Positions 48,244-59,937 of a DNA stretch of 64,000 nt are shown here, piece by piece. The translations under genes were made by a program, and so were the position numbers. Positions within the stretch are counted from its first letter, which is position 1, and every line of letters begins with the position of its first letter. The stretch spans positions 16,585,788-16,649,787 of the forward strand of contig CM058046.1 in assembly GCA_030169165.1 (NCBI GenBank). The letters run 5' to 3'. This DNA comes from Centaurea solstitialis (Eukaryota; Streptophyta; Magnoliopsida; Asterales; Asteraceae). A model generated the notes under the pieces. That model had not been told where the DNA came from and did not search any database. It saw only the letters and a list, made by a program, of their open reading frames with translations.

Positions 48244-49856
48244 TGTAACGCCCCGTTTTCAGTTTTGGGACTTAACGGCATTGGTTAGAGTTTGATCTTG
48301 TTTAACTTGTGTTGCAGAAGTTGAGGGGCTGGAGTGTCAATTTTGGATAGTGCAAGGTAGGGTGTGGCTATTGTTAAGAAAGGGAAAACCCTCACTCTCC
48401 AATCAGTTTCTCACAAAACGTACGGGAGAGGGAGTGAGGGCGATCGGAAGAAGACAAGCAAAGGCGAAATTGAGGCTTGTGGTGGATCAATTATGTTAGC
48501 ATTTACGCTAATTGCACTTAAGGTAAGAATTCTATGTTAATTTCGATGTCAATTGTGGTTTAATTGGAGTCGAAAGTTTGGTTAGGTTTTGGTGTTGATT
48601 GTTGATCAAATCCCACCAATTGGTATGTTTCGGGTCGAATTACTCGCATTCGAATGCTAGTTATCGACCCTAGTTCATGTGGAAACGTAATTGGGTTTGT
48701 GATAGTCGAATTTTGGGTTTTCGGTATGAATTTCGAGCAAAGTCGCGAGGAAAGTCGGACCAGGAGACTTACGCGACCTGGCCCGCGACCTGAGGTCGCG
48801 CAAGGGAGGTCGCGCAACTCCCTGGAAATTTTCATATTTTGATTTTTGTCTTTTCAGAGATTGGGCTATGGGATCATGTTAGGGATGTTAAGAGAGGATG
48901 AGGCCTAGAGTTTTGGGTCAATTGGACTAGTCTAGCTATGGCTAAGACTAGTGTTTCGGTATAGAGTATTAAATGGTCTTTTTGGACTATGTATTGATAT
49001 GGATGTGCATGTAAATGTATAGGTGGATTGTCTTGAACGTTGTACGTGCATTGTGTATATTTCAAGCTACTTTCAGGTGAGTACTCGATCTATATTGACA
49101 TGGTTATGCTTATGTGATTGATATACATATGTGATTATGTGTCATGATTATTATGATAGTACCTACGGTGGTAGCAATACCCCTAGGGAAGAGGTTATGA
49201 TAGTACCTACGGTGGTAGCAATACCCCTAGGGAAGAGGTTATATGGATCATGTTATTGCCTAGTTGGTACGGGTTACCACTAGGTAAATAGTTCCTTCGC
49301 GGACAAAGGATCAAGTTATGGATTAAGCGGTCTGGTACCAGTGTCAAAGGATCAAGTTGAATGCATGTAATGGCAATGTCTATTGGTTATGTATGAGTGA
49401 TTATGCTGGTATAGATGTGTGCTCACTAAGCGAAAGCTTACCCGTTGTTGTTTACCATTTTTAGTGGCATGTACTTTCCGTAAGGATAAGGATGAGGTTT
49501 GAGGCTCCGGGATTCGCCAGTTCAGTCTCGATGGAAAAGGTTGGAAAGGATGGTGTGATGGTTTCAAGGAAAATACTTAAATATGACATACGAAGTTGTA
49601 TGATGTTGTTTAAACGGTTTTACTTGTGTTTCTTAAACATGACTTGGATTTTGGGTTAAACCCTTATGATGTTTTATTTTAATGAGTTTAAATGAATGTG
49701 TTTTTTGGAATGAGCTTCTGCTACTTATACTTGTTAAATAGTTGGTTTTGGTACTATTTGTCAAATTTTAACATAAGTTTTGGACGAGCTTCCGCTTTCA
49801 TACGAATGTTGGTTACTCACAGGTTAAATTGGTGTTTTTAGAAAATGGATGTTACA
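48244..49856. mobile_element. Probable solo LTR (TGTAAC...GTTACA), 1613 bp
   Basis: Begins TGTAACGCCCCG and ends ATGTTACA, flanked by TGTCA (48239-48243) and TGTCG (49857-49861), a 5-bp duplication with one mismatch. TGTAAC..CCCC is common at plant Gypsy-type LTR ends. No protein domains. A 44-bp tandem pair lies at 49151-49238. Confidence 0.6.
49151..49238. repeat. 44-bp tandem duplication
   Basis: Two identical units (49151-49194, 49195-49238) carrying GTACCTACGGTGGTAGCAAT. Confidence 0.9.
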
Positions 49857-50503
49857 TGTCGGTAGCTGTTGTTCATGAACAATGTGTTGGCTTCATATAA
49901 TTACATCAAATAATATTCAATATTAGGCTCATTTCGAACGTATCGACGATACGATTATAATGACGTAATTTGTTAAAGTAAAACGTATCTTTTTAACATA
50001 TTCCAACCAATGTACGATAAATGACTAAAACATAAAATAAAATATAGAAAACTAAAAGTATAAAATGAATGAATTTTATAAGTTTAGGGGTTAAAATGTA
50101 ATTTCTACAAATGTCATTGTTTCATATAATCGTACTATATAATAAAATAATTACATCAAAAAAATATTCAATATTAGGCTCATTTCGATCGTATGGACGA
50201 TACGATTATAATGGCATAATTTGTTAAAATTAAAACGTACTTTTTAACATATATTAGCCAATATACGATATATGACTAAAACGTAAAATGAAATATTGAA
50301 AAGTAAAAGATATAAGATGAATAATTATTATAAGTTTAAGGGCTTAATATGTAAATTTTAAAGTGGGTTGGATCTTGGATCGGTTGGATCGTGGGTATGG
50401 AGTGTTTAAAGTGGGTTGGATCTTGGACCGGTTGGATCGTGGGTATGGAGTGTGGGTCGGGGGCGGGTAGCCTGCTAATTGTATAGATATATAATAGATA
50501 AAT

Positions 50504-51493
50504 GAGTAAATTACGGATTTGGTCCTTAAGGTATGACGAAAATTACGGATTTGGTCCTTTAACTTCAAAAATTACATCGATGGTCCTTAACGTATGCATT
50601 TTATTATGGATTTGGTCCTTCCGTCAAACCGCCGTCCAATTCCTCCGTTAAATAAAGGGCATTTTTGTCTTTTTACTTTTTCAACCATTTTAATTGATTT
50701 TCTTTTTTCTTTTCTTGAATCTTCATCTCCTCCATTATACTCATCAAGAACATTCAAGAACCCTAAATCATGACTAAATCAAACCTTTAATTTGATCTTA
50801 AATCCAATACCAAACCACACCAAGAACATTTAAGATCCAATTCCAATTCCAATTCCAAAATCAAAATCATCTTCTTCCTAAGATCTGGGTTGGTATCAAA
50901 ATCAAAATCATCATCAAAATCAAAATCAAAATCATTTAAGATCTGGGTTCTTGGTGCTATCATCATCATCTGCATAACCTTGAATATGAACACTGAATGA
51001 ACATTTTTAAGATCCAATTCCAATTCCAAAATCAAAATCTAATAAAATATTATATGCTTCATATTGTTCATCAAATTCATTAAACAAAACCCTAAAAACT
51101 AAATCAAAAGGCATAAATCCAAACTCTTTAAAAATCAAAAGCCCTTGAAACCTTCATCTTCTTCCAGATCTGCAACTAGAGGGAGAAACAAAGAAGACTT
51201 TCAAATTCTTCATGCCTGAACCTGTCATCCTTCATCTCCACCATCACCAAGCACCGATCAAGTTTATTCCACCATCCCCACCATCAATCGAGCACAAAAT
51301 AGATCTGCACCTCCATGAATGTTCGACCTTCTGCCGGAGTTAATGGAAACCACCAAATCCCAACGTCTTCCCCCTCGTAGGTATCTATGCAATTCCACGA
51401 CACCGATTCAAAAATCATACCTGTGTGTTTAAAGAAAATGGAGATGTGGTCGCTGCGATTTAAGGGGAAAACCCAAAATTGACAGAATCAGAG

Positions 51494-51530
<37 letters not shown>

Positions 51531-51964
51531 TGGGTTCGAAATCATAGGCCGGAGAGGGATGGGATGCCGCCGGAATCGATCAAACGGGGGAAGGTCGGGT
51601 TGCCGGAATCGATCAGAGGAGGGGGGAGTCGCCGGCCGGAATCTGGGTTTGGGTTTGTTTTCTTTTGAAGATGGTGCTGGACTGGAGGTAACATCTTACA
51701 TAAATTAGGTTTTTATTTATTGAAGGATGAGTTTGCATTTACAGTTTTGGTCCTTCATGTTTTAAAAAATGATAAATAAAGTATAAAAAACTAAAAAGAC
51801 TACTTTGCCCTCACACTTAACTGGGAAAATAAACGGCCGTTAGCCATAAGGACCAAATCCATAACAAAAAGCATACCTGAAGGATCATTTATGTAATAAA
51901 TGAACTTTAAGGACCAAATTCGTAATTTTCATCGTACCTTAAGGACCAAATCCGTAATTTACTC
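50504..51964. mobile_element. Mutator-like element, 1461 bp, perfect 9-bp TSD TAGATAAAT
   Basis: Ends GAGTAAATTACGGATTTGG and CCAAATCCGTAATTTACTC are perfectly inverted, and both continue with a second internal ATTACGGATTTGGTCC copy. TAGATAAAT is repeated exactly at 50495-50503 and 51965-51973. The interior holds ATTCCA/ATCAAA simple repeats, a (GA)n tract at about 51497-51528 and GC-richer DNA before the right end. No transposase. Related to 15314-16087. Confidence 0.9.
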
Positions 51965-52261
51965 TAGATAAATCGAACTCCTCCTTATCCATTTTAAAAT
52001 GATTGATTTTCACCCCTCATAAATACAGTTAATATTTTTTTTAAGGTTGTTCGAGGCTTTATCCAGACTAATTTTGGTAAGGTTTATTGACAACTAAAAC
52101 ATGTTATCCTAAATTAATCCCTAATGGCACAATCTATAAGTATCTAGATTCGAACCTGGGTTAGAAGGATTAACAAGTCACTTCCTCCACAAACTTTAAT
52201 CAGTACACCCGCCTTGTGGTTTACTAATGTCATTTTTAGCATATACTATTTATGTATCTTA

Positions 52262-52676
52262 CGTTGTGTTCTCGAAACCTTTTTAATAAATGAAAGGGAA
52301 TGAAAGTGAGAGAAATGAGAGAAAAGTTATAAAAAACTCGTGTTTTCGAAAAAACTTTAGGAGGGAAAGGGAAGGAAAAGGAAGGAAGGAGAAAGAAAGT
52401 AAAAAAAAAGGGTTGTGTTATCGAAATTCTTTTACGAAGGAAAGGAAATAATTAGGGAGAAAAAAATGACGAGTTTCTTTCCAAAACTTTCCTCTCACAT
52501 TTGGACAGAAAGTTGTGGAAAGAAAGTTCTTTCCTTCCTTTTCTTTTCCATTCATTTCATTTTCAATAACACAAATAAAAAAATTACTTTATTTTTCTCT
52601 CTTTTTTCCTTCTTTTCTTTTCCTTTCTTTTCTTTACCTTTCCTTTCATTTCCATCAATTTTTTGAGAACACAACG
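52262..52676. mobile_element. PIF/Harbinger-like MITE, 415 bp, TSD TTA
   Basis: CGTTGTGTTCTCGAAA at left, TTTTTGAGAACACAACG at right; TTA at 52259-52261 and 52677-52679. The left half is purine-rich (GGAAAGG), the right half pyrimidine-rich (CTTTCC), so the strands fold back. Confidence 0.8.
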
Positions 52677-53559
52677 TTAAAGATTAATCATAAGTTCTAA
52701 TAAGAAAAAAGGTACATTTATAGGCTATTAATTTCTTTTGAGTTATTTAAGCACAAATTTTGAAGGTACTGGTTGCTATGATATGAAGAATTAGGCCCCT
52801 TTTTAGAATTAGGGTCACCAGGATCTTGTGTCAATAAATTGTTTTTATGAGACTCTTGAGATCAATATTTTATACTTAAAGTTTCACAGAAAAAAAAAAT
52901 ACTTCCATAGTGTATTTGTTATGAAGGTTCGGAATTTGTTACCTTTACAATGTTGTGCTATGAAGTTTCAAGTTTAAAAATATAGTCTCACGAAAACATG
53001 TTGGTCTCACGTGAACCTAACCCTGAAGATTGCTTTTTAAATCTCCATAGAACTCACTTCCAAGCACGTGTGTGAGGAGTATATTTTTTTTCATTTAGAG
53101 GTGAAGGTTATAGCATAGGACTAAAATGGAACTGGTAACATGTCTTGTATCTTGACAAGGTTAACATTATAGACTAGATGTTGGTTTTTCATTAAGTCTT
53201 ATATGAATGAAGTTGTTGGTGTTGATTAATTCGTTGTATAAAATTGAGAAGTTGTTTTGTTTAGGAGAGTTTATTCATAAAAGGAAATAACTTGTTTTTT
53301 AATTGAGAGTGTTAGATATGAATAATCTTGTCTTTCATAAAGCTTCCCCAAAAAACTTACCGAATAAGTCACTTAATATCTTTAAGCCAATCATGTATAG
53401 TTGACCAAATAAACTATAAAGTTCATTAAGCTGCTAACAACATAACATTAAGATATATGTTCAAAAACCTTTTTAATCTATTTATTATTTGATTCACTTT
53501 TAGATACATTATTTTATATATAAAATATCTATTTGATTTTTTTGGAAGACATAGTGGCA

Positions 53560-53880
53560 TCGAACCAAATAAAGTCTACCATGAACACACACACACACAC
53601 ACACACACACCTCCCCGACGATATCGAGCATCCACGAGCAACCCACTAATCCGCCGTTGTCCCGCCCCAGCTTACGTTGAACCTAGTCTTATAGCCCAAC
53701 CACAGTCTTTGACTGGCTAGAGGGGCAACCTAGTCTATGACCGGATCAACCCAAAAACTGGTACTTCTCAGTTCTCATACCCTCAAATTGACTACCCTTG
53801 AATTCGAACCCGGTTAGATTGGGATGTCATCCACAGTCTCCCAAAATATTACCGCCCTTAAAAACACCAAATAAGCTAGA
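53560..53880 (-). repeat. Dispersed repeat with box B-like motif, minus orientation
   Basis: The complement reads GGCGGTAATATTTTGGGAG, GATGACATCC, CCGGGTTCGAATTC, then GACTGTGGTTGGGC, CAACGTAAGCTG and CGGCGGATTAGTGGG. The plus-oriented copy at 58.7 kb has the same blocks in the same order. A (CA)n tract lies at 53583-53610. Confidence 0.65.
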
Positions 53881-54999
53881 CATGAAAATGAGTTTTGTAT
53901 TTTGTGCCCAATTTCAAACTTATTATGATAGTTATCAATGGAACTTAATTTTTGTCAACAAAATTTTAATGATAGTCCAACTCCAAGCTATCTCAACGTG
54001 GGGTCGCTTAACAAACAAGATTTTAGCTCTCTTTTAAATTATAGTACTTAATAGTACCTATTATCAGATTATTTTATCTTGTAAAATTATTAAAGAAGTT
54101 AATCTTATATATTTGCTGATAACAATTGTTATTTTTTACATGTGTTTTTTTATCTGAGTGCAAAATATTTTTCCTATATTTTGTTAAATGAAGTTTTATT
54201 TTCATTTAGTGAGGTTTGGTTGATAAAGTCACGAGTGGGACCTTTTCATGATATAATATAAGTTGTTTCTATCTTCCAAGTTCATATAAAAAATAATTAT
54301 CCAATGATTGATTAGGTTCAAAATTCTTACTAGGATACCTTACACATCAAATTAGTTTTGATTTAAATTCACTTTCCAACTAAATGTCATCATCACTATG
54401 ATTAAATAGTGTTTTAGACATGATTTCTTCATCTATTTATAATTATCAAACTATAGATGGAGTTAGTACTTGTACTTTACACTAAATTATGGATTTTTAT
54501 CTTTGAAGTGAAATAATCATGTTCGTTGTTATGATGGTTTCATCTTCTTACGAGAGTGATCCCTTGACATAACACATTACGCAAATACATAACATATCTT
54601 AACTTAAAAAACATTTTGGTCATTTTAGTCATTAATTAAATATATTTTAAGCACCAATTATATATAGCCACGTCCTCAAAACTTATCTCTTTTGGTTAAC
54701 AAGTGACCTGTTGCCTAACTTAAAAGGCTGAAACCTTTCCACTCGACCTCCATTTTTAAATATTGTCCTCTCTTCTCTTTCTCGTCTACTATATTAGTTG
54801 ATTCATCTTCCTAAACTTATGCTCCTCTTCACTAGTCGCTAAAAGAACGGGGAAGTAACCACATTATCTCCACCAACTTGTTTCAATCAAACTAACACTT
54901 TTGTTTATTTGTTATAACTAGTTGTCAATCATTGATAATTAGCTATTTTGTTCATTTCTAAAAAAAGATGCATATAAAAATTTACACTAAGATAACTAG
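53881..54999. other. Gene-free AT-rich interval
   Basis: No gene, RNA or clear transposon recognised. Confidence 0.5.
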
Positions 55000-55258
55000 A
55001 GGAAAATTCAAATGAAAACTCATTTTCTTTGCAAACATGAAAACAATCGAGGGCGTGCCACGTGACACATTATTCAAGATGAATAATATAGTATTCAAAG
55101 TTCTAGACTGAATATCGCATTATTCACATTGAATAATGCATAATACTAATTTTGAATAATCCTGTATTATTCAAACTGAATATAAACCAAATAGGATACG
55201 TGATACAATTTCAGCAATACTCACTTTTATAATCAAATTTTAGTTTCCATATAAACTT
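55000..55258. mobile_element. Hairpin MITE, diverged copy D, upstream of the GH81 gene
   Basis: The left part GGAAAATTCAAATGAAAACTC, then AATCGAGGGCGTGCCACGTGAC, parallels copies A-C. The right arm is decayed. TGAATAAT motifs in the middle match copy C. A CACGTG G-box lies at 55059-55064, about 420 bp before the GH81 start codon. Confidence 0.5.
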
Positions 55259-55486
55259 GATCCAAGATAACTATTTTATTTCAACACATGGTGTTACATG
55301 TGTGTGTAACTGCATATATACTTTATAATAATACTATTTTTTAATAGAAAATTAAGAAAAATACAATAAAAAGGACAAAATTGCACATAGGCTATTAGAT
55401 GGAGACTTAATGAAAAGTCATAGGGACTAAAAATTGTTATTCATGCATCTATATAGCTTTTTGGATCTTATATTTATTTTCACAAG

Positions 55487-57732
55487 ATGAATACATATTT
55501 CAATATCTTAATTATTTTCCTATTCCTTTTCCTTAAAAACTTAGCACCCTCAATTTCAAATACAAACTTTGAGGAAACTTCAACCAACCCACCATCACAA
55601 GCGTGGAAAATTCGTCATCAAAACCCTTCAAAATCTTGCACCCAAATCCCTATAAAACCCACCACAAACCACCACCACCACCCATCAACCACCATGAACC
55701 ATCACCACCGCCACCCATTCACCTTCCCGGAGTCCCAATCCACCGTCCTACCGGACCCATCCACCTTCTTCTCGCCGGACCTCCTCTCATCCCCTCTTCC
55801 CACAAACTCATTCTTCCAAAACTTCGTCCTCAAAAATGGCGATCAGCCCGAATACATCCACCCTTATCTCATCAAATCATCACTCTCATCTCTTTCCATC
55901 TCCTACCCATCTCTGTTCTCAAACACTGCGTTCACATACCAAATCTTTACGCCCGATCTCACTGTTTCGGTTTCCGATAACCCGAACCCGAATCGAACCC
56001 ATATCGTGTCTTCCTTCAGTGACCTCGGTGTCACTTTGGATCTTCAACCCAATTTGAGATTCTTTCTCGTTAGAGGCAGCCCGTTTGTAACATGCCAAAT
56101 CTTGCATAGTGTTAAGCTTTCGATTTCCACTATTCATGCAATTCTTGAATTTTCCCCAAATCATTCAAGAACCAAGTATAAGATCAGGTTGAATAATGGT
56201 CAAACGTGGGTTTTGTATTCGTCTACCCCCATCGTGTTAACCCATGAGATGTCCAAGATTTCATCGGAACAGTTCTGCGGTGTTATCCGCATTGCGGTAT
56301 TGCCGGATACGGGTTCGGTTTCGGATTACGAATCGGTTCTTGATAGGTTTAGCTCTTGTTATCCGGTTTCGGGTCGGGCGGTGTTTGGTGGACCGTTTCG
56401 TGTTGAGTACAAATGGGAGAAGGAAGGTTGGGGGGATTTGTTGATGTTAGCAAACCCTCTTCATCTTAGACTTCTTGATGATGATTGTTCAGTTAATGTT
56501 GTTGATGGTTTTAAGTACAAGAGTATTGATGGTGAGCTTGTGGGTGTGGTTGGGGATTCATGGGTATTGAAATCGGACCCGGTTTCGGTAACTTGGCATT
56601 CGATTAAAGGGGTGAAAGAAGAATCATACCCTCAAATCATTGATGCTCTTGTTAGAGATGTTGAGGGTTTGGATTCAACTAACATTTCAACCACATCATC
56701 ATACTTTTTTGGGAAATTGGTGGCAAGGGCAGCTAGGTTTGCCTTGATTGCTGAAGAAATTTGTTATCTTGATGTAATCCCGAAAATTCGAAAGTATTTG
56801 AAGGAAACCATTGAGCCATGGTTGGATGGAACCTTTGGTAGTAATGGGTTTTTGTATGATAAATCTTGGGGTGGGATTATAACCCAACAAGGGTCTACAG
56901 ATACGGGTGCGGATTTCGGTTTTGGTGTTTACAACGATCACCATTTTCACATCGGTTACTTTCTTTATGGGATTGCGGTTCTTGCCAAGATAGATCCCGT
57001 TTGGGGAGGAAGTATAGGCCTCAAGCGTACTCTTTGTTGGCGGATTTTATGACATTGGGTGGAGGTGCAAATTCAAAGTATCCGCGGTTGAGATGCTTTG
57101 ATTTGTGGAAGTTACACTCGTGGGCCTCGGGATTGACTGAATTTGCGGATGGTAGGAATCAAGAAAGCACAAGTGAAGCGGTGAATGCTTATTATTCGGC
57201 CGCTTTAATGGGGCTGGCTTATGGAGATGCACATTTGGTTGCAGTTGGATCATTGCTTACTGCCATGGAGATCCATGCTTCTCAACAATGGTGGCATATA
57301 AGAGAAGATGACACCATTTATGCTCAAGATTTCACAAGAGAGAACAGGGTGGTGGGAGTTCTTTGGGGTAATAAAAGGGACAGTGGGCTTTGGTTTGCTC
57401 CAGCTGAGTGGAAAGAGTGTAGGCTTGGGATTCAAGTGCTGCCATTGTTGCCAATCACAGAGGTGTTGTTTTCTGATGTGGGGTTTGTGAAGCAGCTTGT
57501 GAAGTGGACTTTGCCTGCTTTGGAGAGGGAAGGTGTTGGAGAAGGGTGGAAAGGGTTTGTGTATGCATTGGAAGGGGTTTATGAGAAGGAGGTTGCTCTT
57601 GAGAAGATTAAGAGGTTAAGTGGGCATGATGATGGGAATTCACTTACTAACTTGTTATGGTGGATCTTTAGTAGGGATGATTGTGAAGATGGAAGTGGTA
57701 AACATTGTTGGTTTGGGCATTATTGTCATTGA
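55487..57732 (+). CDS. GH81 endo-1,3-beta-glucanase, intronless, one-base frameshift
   Basis: Secreted or wall enzyme of glycoside hydrolase family 81, which cleaves beta-1,3-glucan (callose or fungal wall). One long frame runs 55487-57052. The expected continuation (YRPQAYSLLADF to the TGA at 57730-57732) is one frame over. The break is at a G run, 57003-57006: the family reading WGRKYRP needs one more base there. With it the protein would be about 748 residues, the normal plant length. An N-terminal signal peptide (about 1-24) is present. The motif NQESTSEAVNAYYS with the presumed catalytic Glu lies after the break, so the shorter frame alone would be inactive. Everything else is intact, which fits either a sequencing error in a homopolymer or a very recent null allele. 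A possible TATA box is at 55450-55456. Confidence 0.93.
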
Positions 57733-57937
57733 CCATGTCTCTTGGAGGAGGGTTGGCTTTTGTATGATGCACTATTTTCTTGCACTTTGTGTATATTTTC
57801 TTATACTTTGATGCTTTTGTAATTCAGTTCTTTAAGTTTACCAATGTACTTGGGAGGAATAGATTTGGAAGAACTTGGTTTTTTGCTTAAAGCTTTCTCT
57901 AAAAAATTACTGAACAAGTCACTTTTTATATCATTTA

Positions 57938-58218
57938 GGGGTCGTTTACTTAAACATTTACCCGTTAAGTACTTACCGGTAAAACTGAACATATCAGCTA
58001 CTATATCGGACAAGATTTTAGTCTCTTAAAACGGTACCGTATGCAATAATTTACCTGGAAAGCTTACCCGGGTAAGATTCATCAATCTCATTTACTGGGT
58101 ATGAATCTTGGTTCATGCTATTGCTCTAACGGGTAAGATTCTATTCCTTGTCGTGTTCATTCTGTAAGGTAAATTCATCCGGTAAGCACTAACGGCGTAA
58201 GTGTTAAATAAACGACCC
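57938..58218. mobile_element. MITE, 281 bp, TSD TTA
   Basis: GGGGTCGTTTACTTAA at left; TTAAATAAACGACCC at right; TTA at 57935-57937 and 58219-58221. TTACCCG/CGGTAAG motifs recur in both orientations. Same family as 6302-6596. Confidence 0.8.
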
Positions 58219-58689
58219 TTAAATCACTATCGTATACGTATGTATAGCTAACCAAATAAGAATCAAAAGTCTTGTTGAGCTCTAATAAAGACCCTTATTA
58301 ACAAATACATTTTGCTTAAAAAAAACCAAGAAACAAATCTTGATGGAGAATATTGTTCAATTAAGCAGCAAAAATGACAAAATGGACATGATTGATGGGA
58401 AAATGGAAGTGTGAACACCCAATTTTATAGCTAGAGATCTCAACTAATATGCTTGTTTTTGTACTTTAGTCTTAAATTGAAGTTACTTATTTTCAAATCT
58501 TATTATGATTAGTTTAACAAACGTGTCAAACAAACCAAAGTAAATATCAAGTATGAATATATGACAAATGTAAATCAGAATCAAAGCTAAAGCACACAGT
58601 TTTTAAATAAAGTATTAACATATAGTTTATATTCTAACATTTTATTCTTATTTTGAACAGATCATGTCTAGCTCAGATGATTTTTTTCT

Positions 58690-58910
58690 AAGGACGGTAA
58701 TATCTTGGGAGAACTGTGAATGACATCAGGTCTATCCGGGTTCGAATCCAAAGAGAGTCAATTTGAGGGAATGAGAAGACTGTGGTTGGGCTCCAGGTCC
58801 AACGTAAGCTGAGTTAGGATAGCGGCGGATTAGTAGGCTACTCGGGGAGGCATGTGTGTTCGTGGTAGTCGTTCGATGCCGGTATGCATTCCAATTTCTT
58901 TTTGTATGAG
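58690..58910 (+). repeat. Dispersed repeat with box B-like motif, plus orientation
   Basis: GACGGTAATATCTTGGGAG, GAATGACATC, CCGGGTTCGAATCC, GACTGTGGTTGGGC, CAACGTAAGCTGAG, CGGCGGATTAGTAGG. Homologue of the minus copy at 53.6 kb. The GGGTTCGAATCC match suggests tRNA ancestry; box A is not clear. Confidence 0.65.
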
Positions 58911-59353
58911 AACGTCTAAATCCAAAATATCTACTTGTAACAATTATTGCAGTTCTTTTGGATCAATAAATATCACATGAAACAAAATAATATGATTAAA
59001 TTCCTTAAAAAGATATATATGATGGTAACGTAATGTCCATAAAATGAAAATGCCATCCCCTGTCTTGTCTGTGTCTTTCAATTTATGAAAAAATCGTGCT
59101 TGCAATCAGACAAAACCCATATGACAGAGAGCACTAACATGCTCTTCATGATGTTAGCTTTGACTTCTCTTCTACGATCACCCTCAAGACTTGTTCAAAG
59201 TCCCCCCCACGTTTAGCTTTTACAAATCTACCCCTATAGCAATTCTGCTATTTTTTCTTCAACCCAAAGATCTTTTTACCAAAAAATGCAAAATCCCACC
59301 TGAAAGATCAAGATTCCTATCTGTAACTGTGGCTGGTGGATGGAACAGTTTAG

Positions 59354-59937
59354 GTAAATTATAGAAAAAAGGAAAGATTTTGGTTATTGGTTTTAGAGCA
59401 GTTTTTTAGGGTTTTTTGCTTAGTGTACTCTAGGTCTTGCTTGATTTTGTGCTGCATTTGCTTTTGAATCTTGGTTCTTTGCTTCTCATACTTGTTGGGA
59501 TTCTTGGTTTGGGTTCAATTTGGGGCATTTCTCAATGTTATTGCCAAAATCTTGAAACTTGAGATTTGGGATTTGGTTACATTGTAGATTTGTTGTTGAA
59601 TTGTTAGGAATTCTGGTTACTGATTACTAAAAATCTTGAATTTGGGATTTTTTTTGGTGTTCTTGCCCAGATCTTGAATTTTAGGTTACTGATTACTCTT
59701 GGTGTTTTAACCCAAATCTTGAATTTTGAGGTTTGGGTTTTGATTACATTAGGGTTTTCTGTACTGGGTGTTTAATTAAAGTGTATTATATATCTGAGAA
59801 AGTTCTGTTAGGGAGTGAAGATATCTAGGGTTCTTGGGATTTAAAGATTGGTGATTTCTGCTACATTGTGATGTTTAGTATGGGAATTTAGATTTAAATT
59901 AAGAACTTTGTTGATAGGAGAAGTTGATCTTATTTAG
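59354..59937 (+). other. Probable leader intron of the PERK gene
   Basis: The donor TTTAG/GTAAATTA is at 59354 and the acceptor TTATTTAG ends at 59937, directly before the ATG. The interval is strongly T-rich, as plant introns are, and lacks open frames. Confidence 0.5.

Larger units (their letters stand above)
48061..50356. repeat. Repeat unit of about 235 bp in three copies, split by a probable solo LTR
   Basis: Copies at about 48061-48243, 49862-50113 and 50114-50356 share CCAATATACGATATATGACTAAAA, AAAACGTAAAATGAAATA and TATAAGTTTAAGGG. The last two also share ATTCAATATTAGGCTCATTTCGA. The insertion at 48244-49856 interrupts the array. Confidence 0.7.

Noticed and set aside
50787..51035. 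Asp/Phe-rich minus-strand frame
   Set aside because: Product of ATCAAA simple repeats inside the Mutator-like element.
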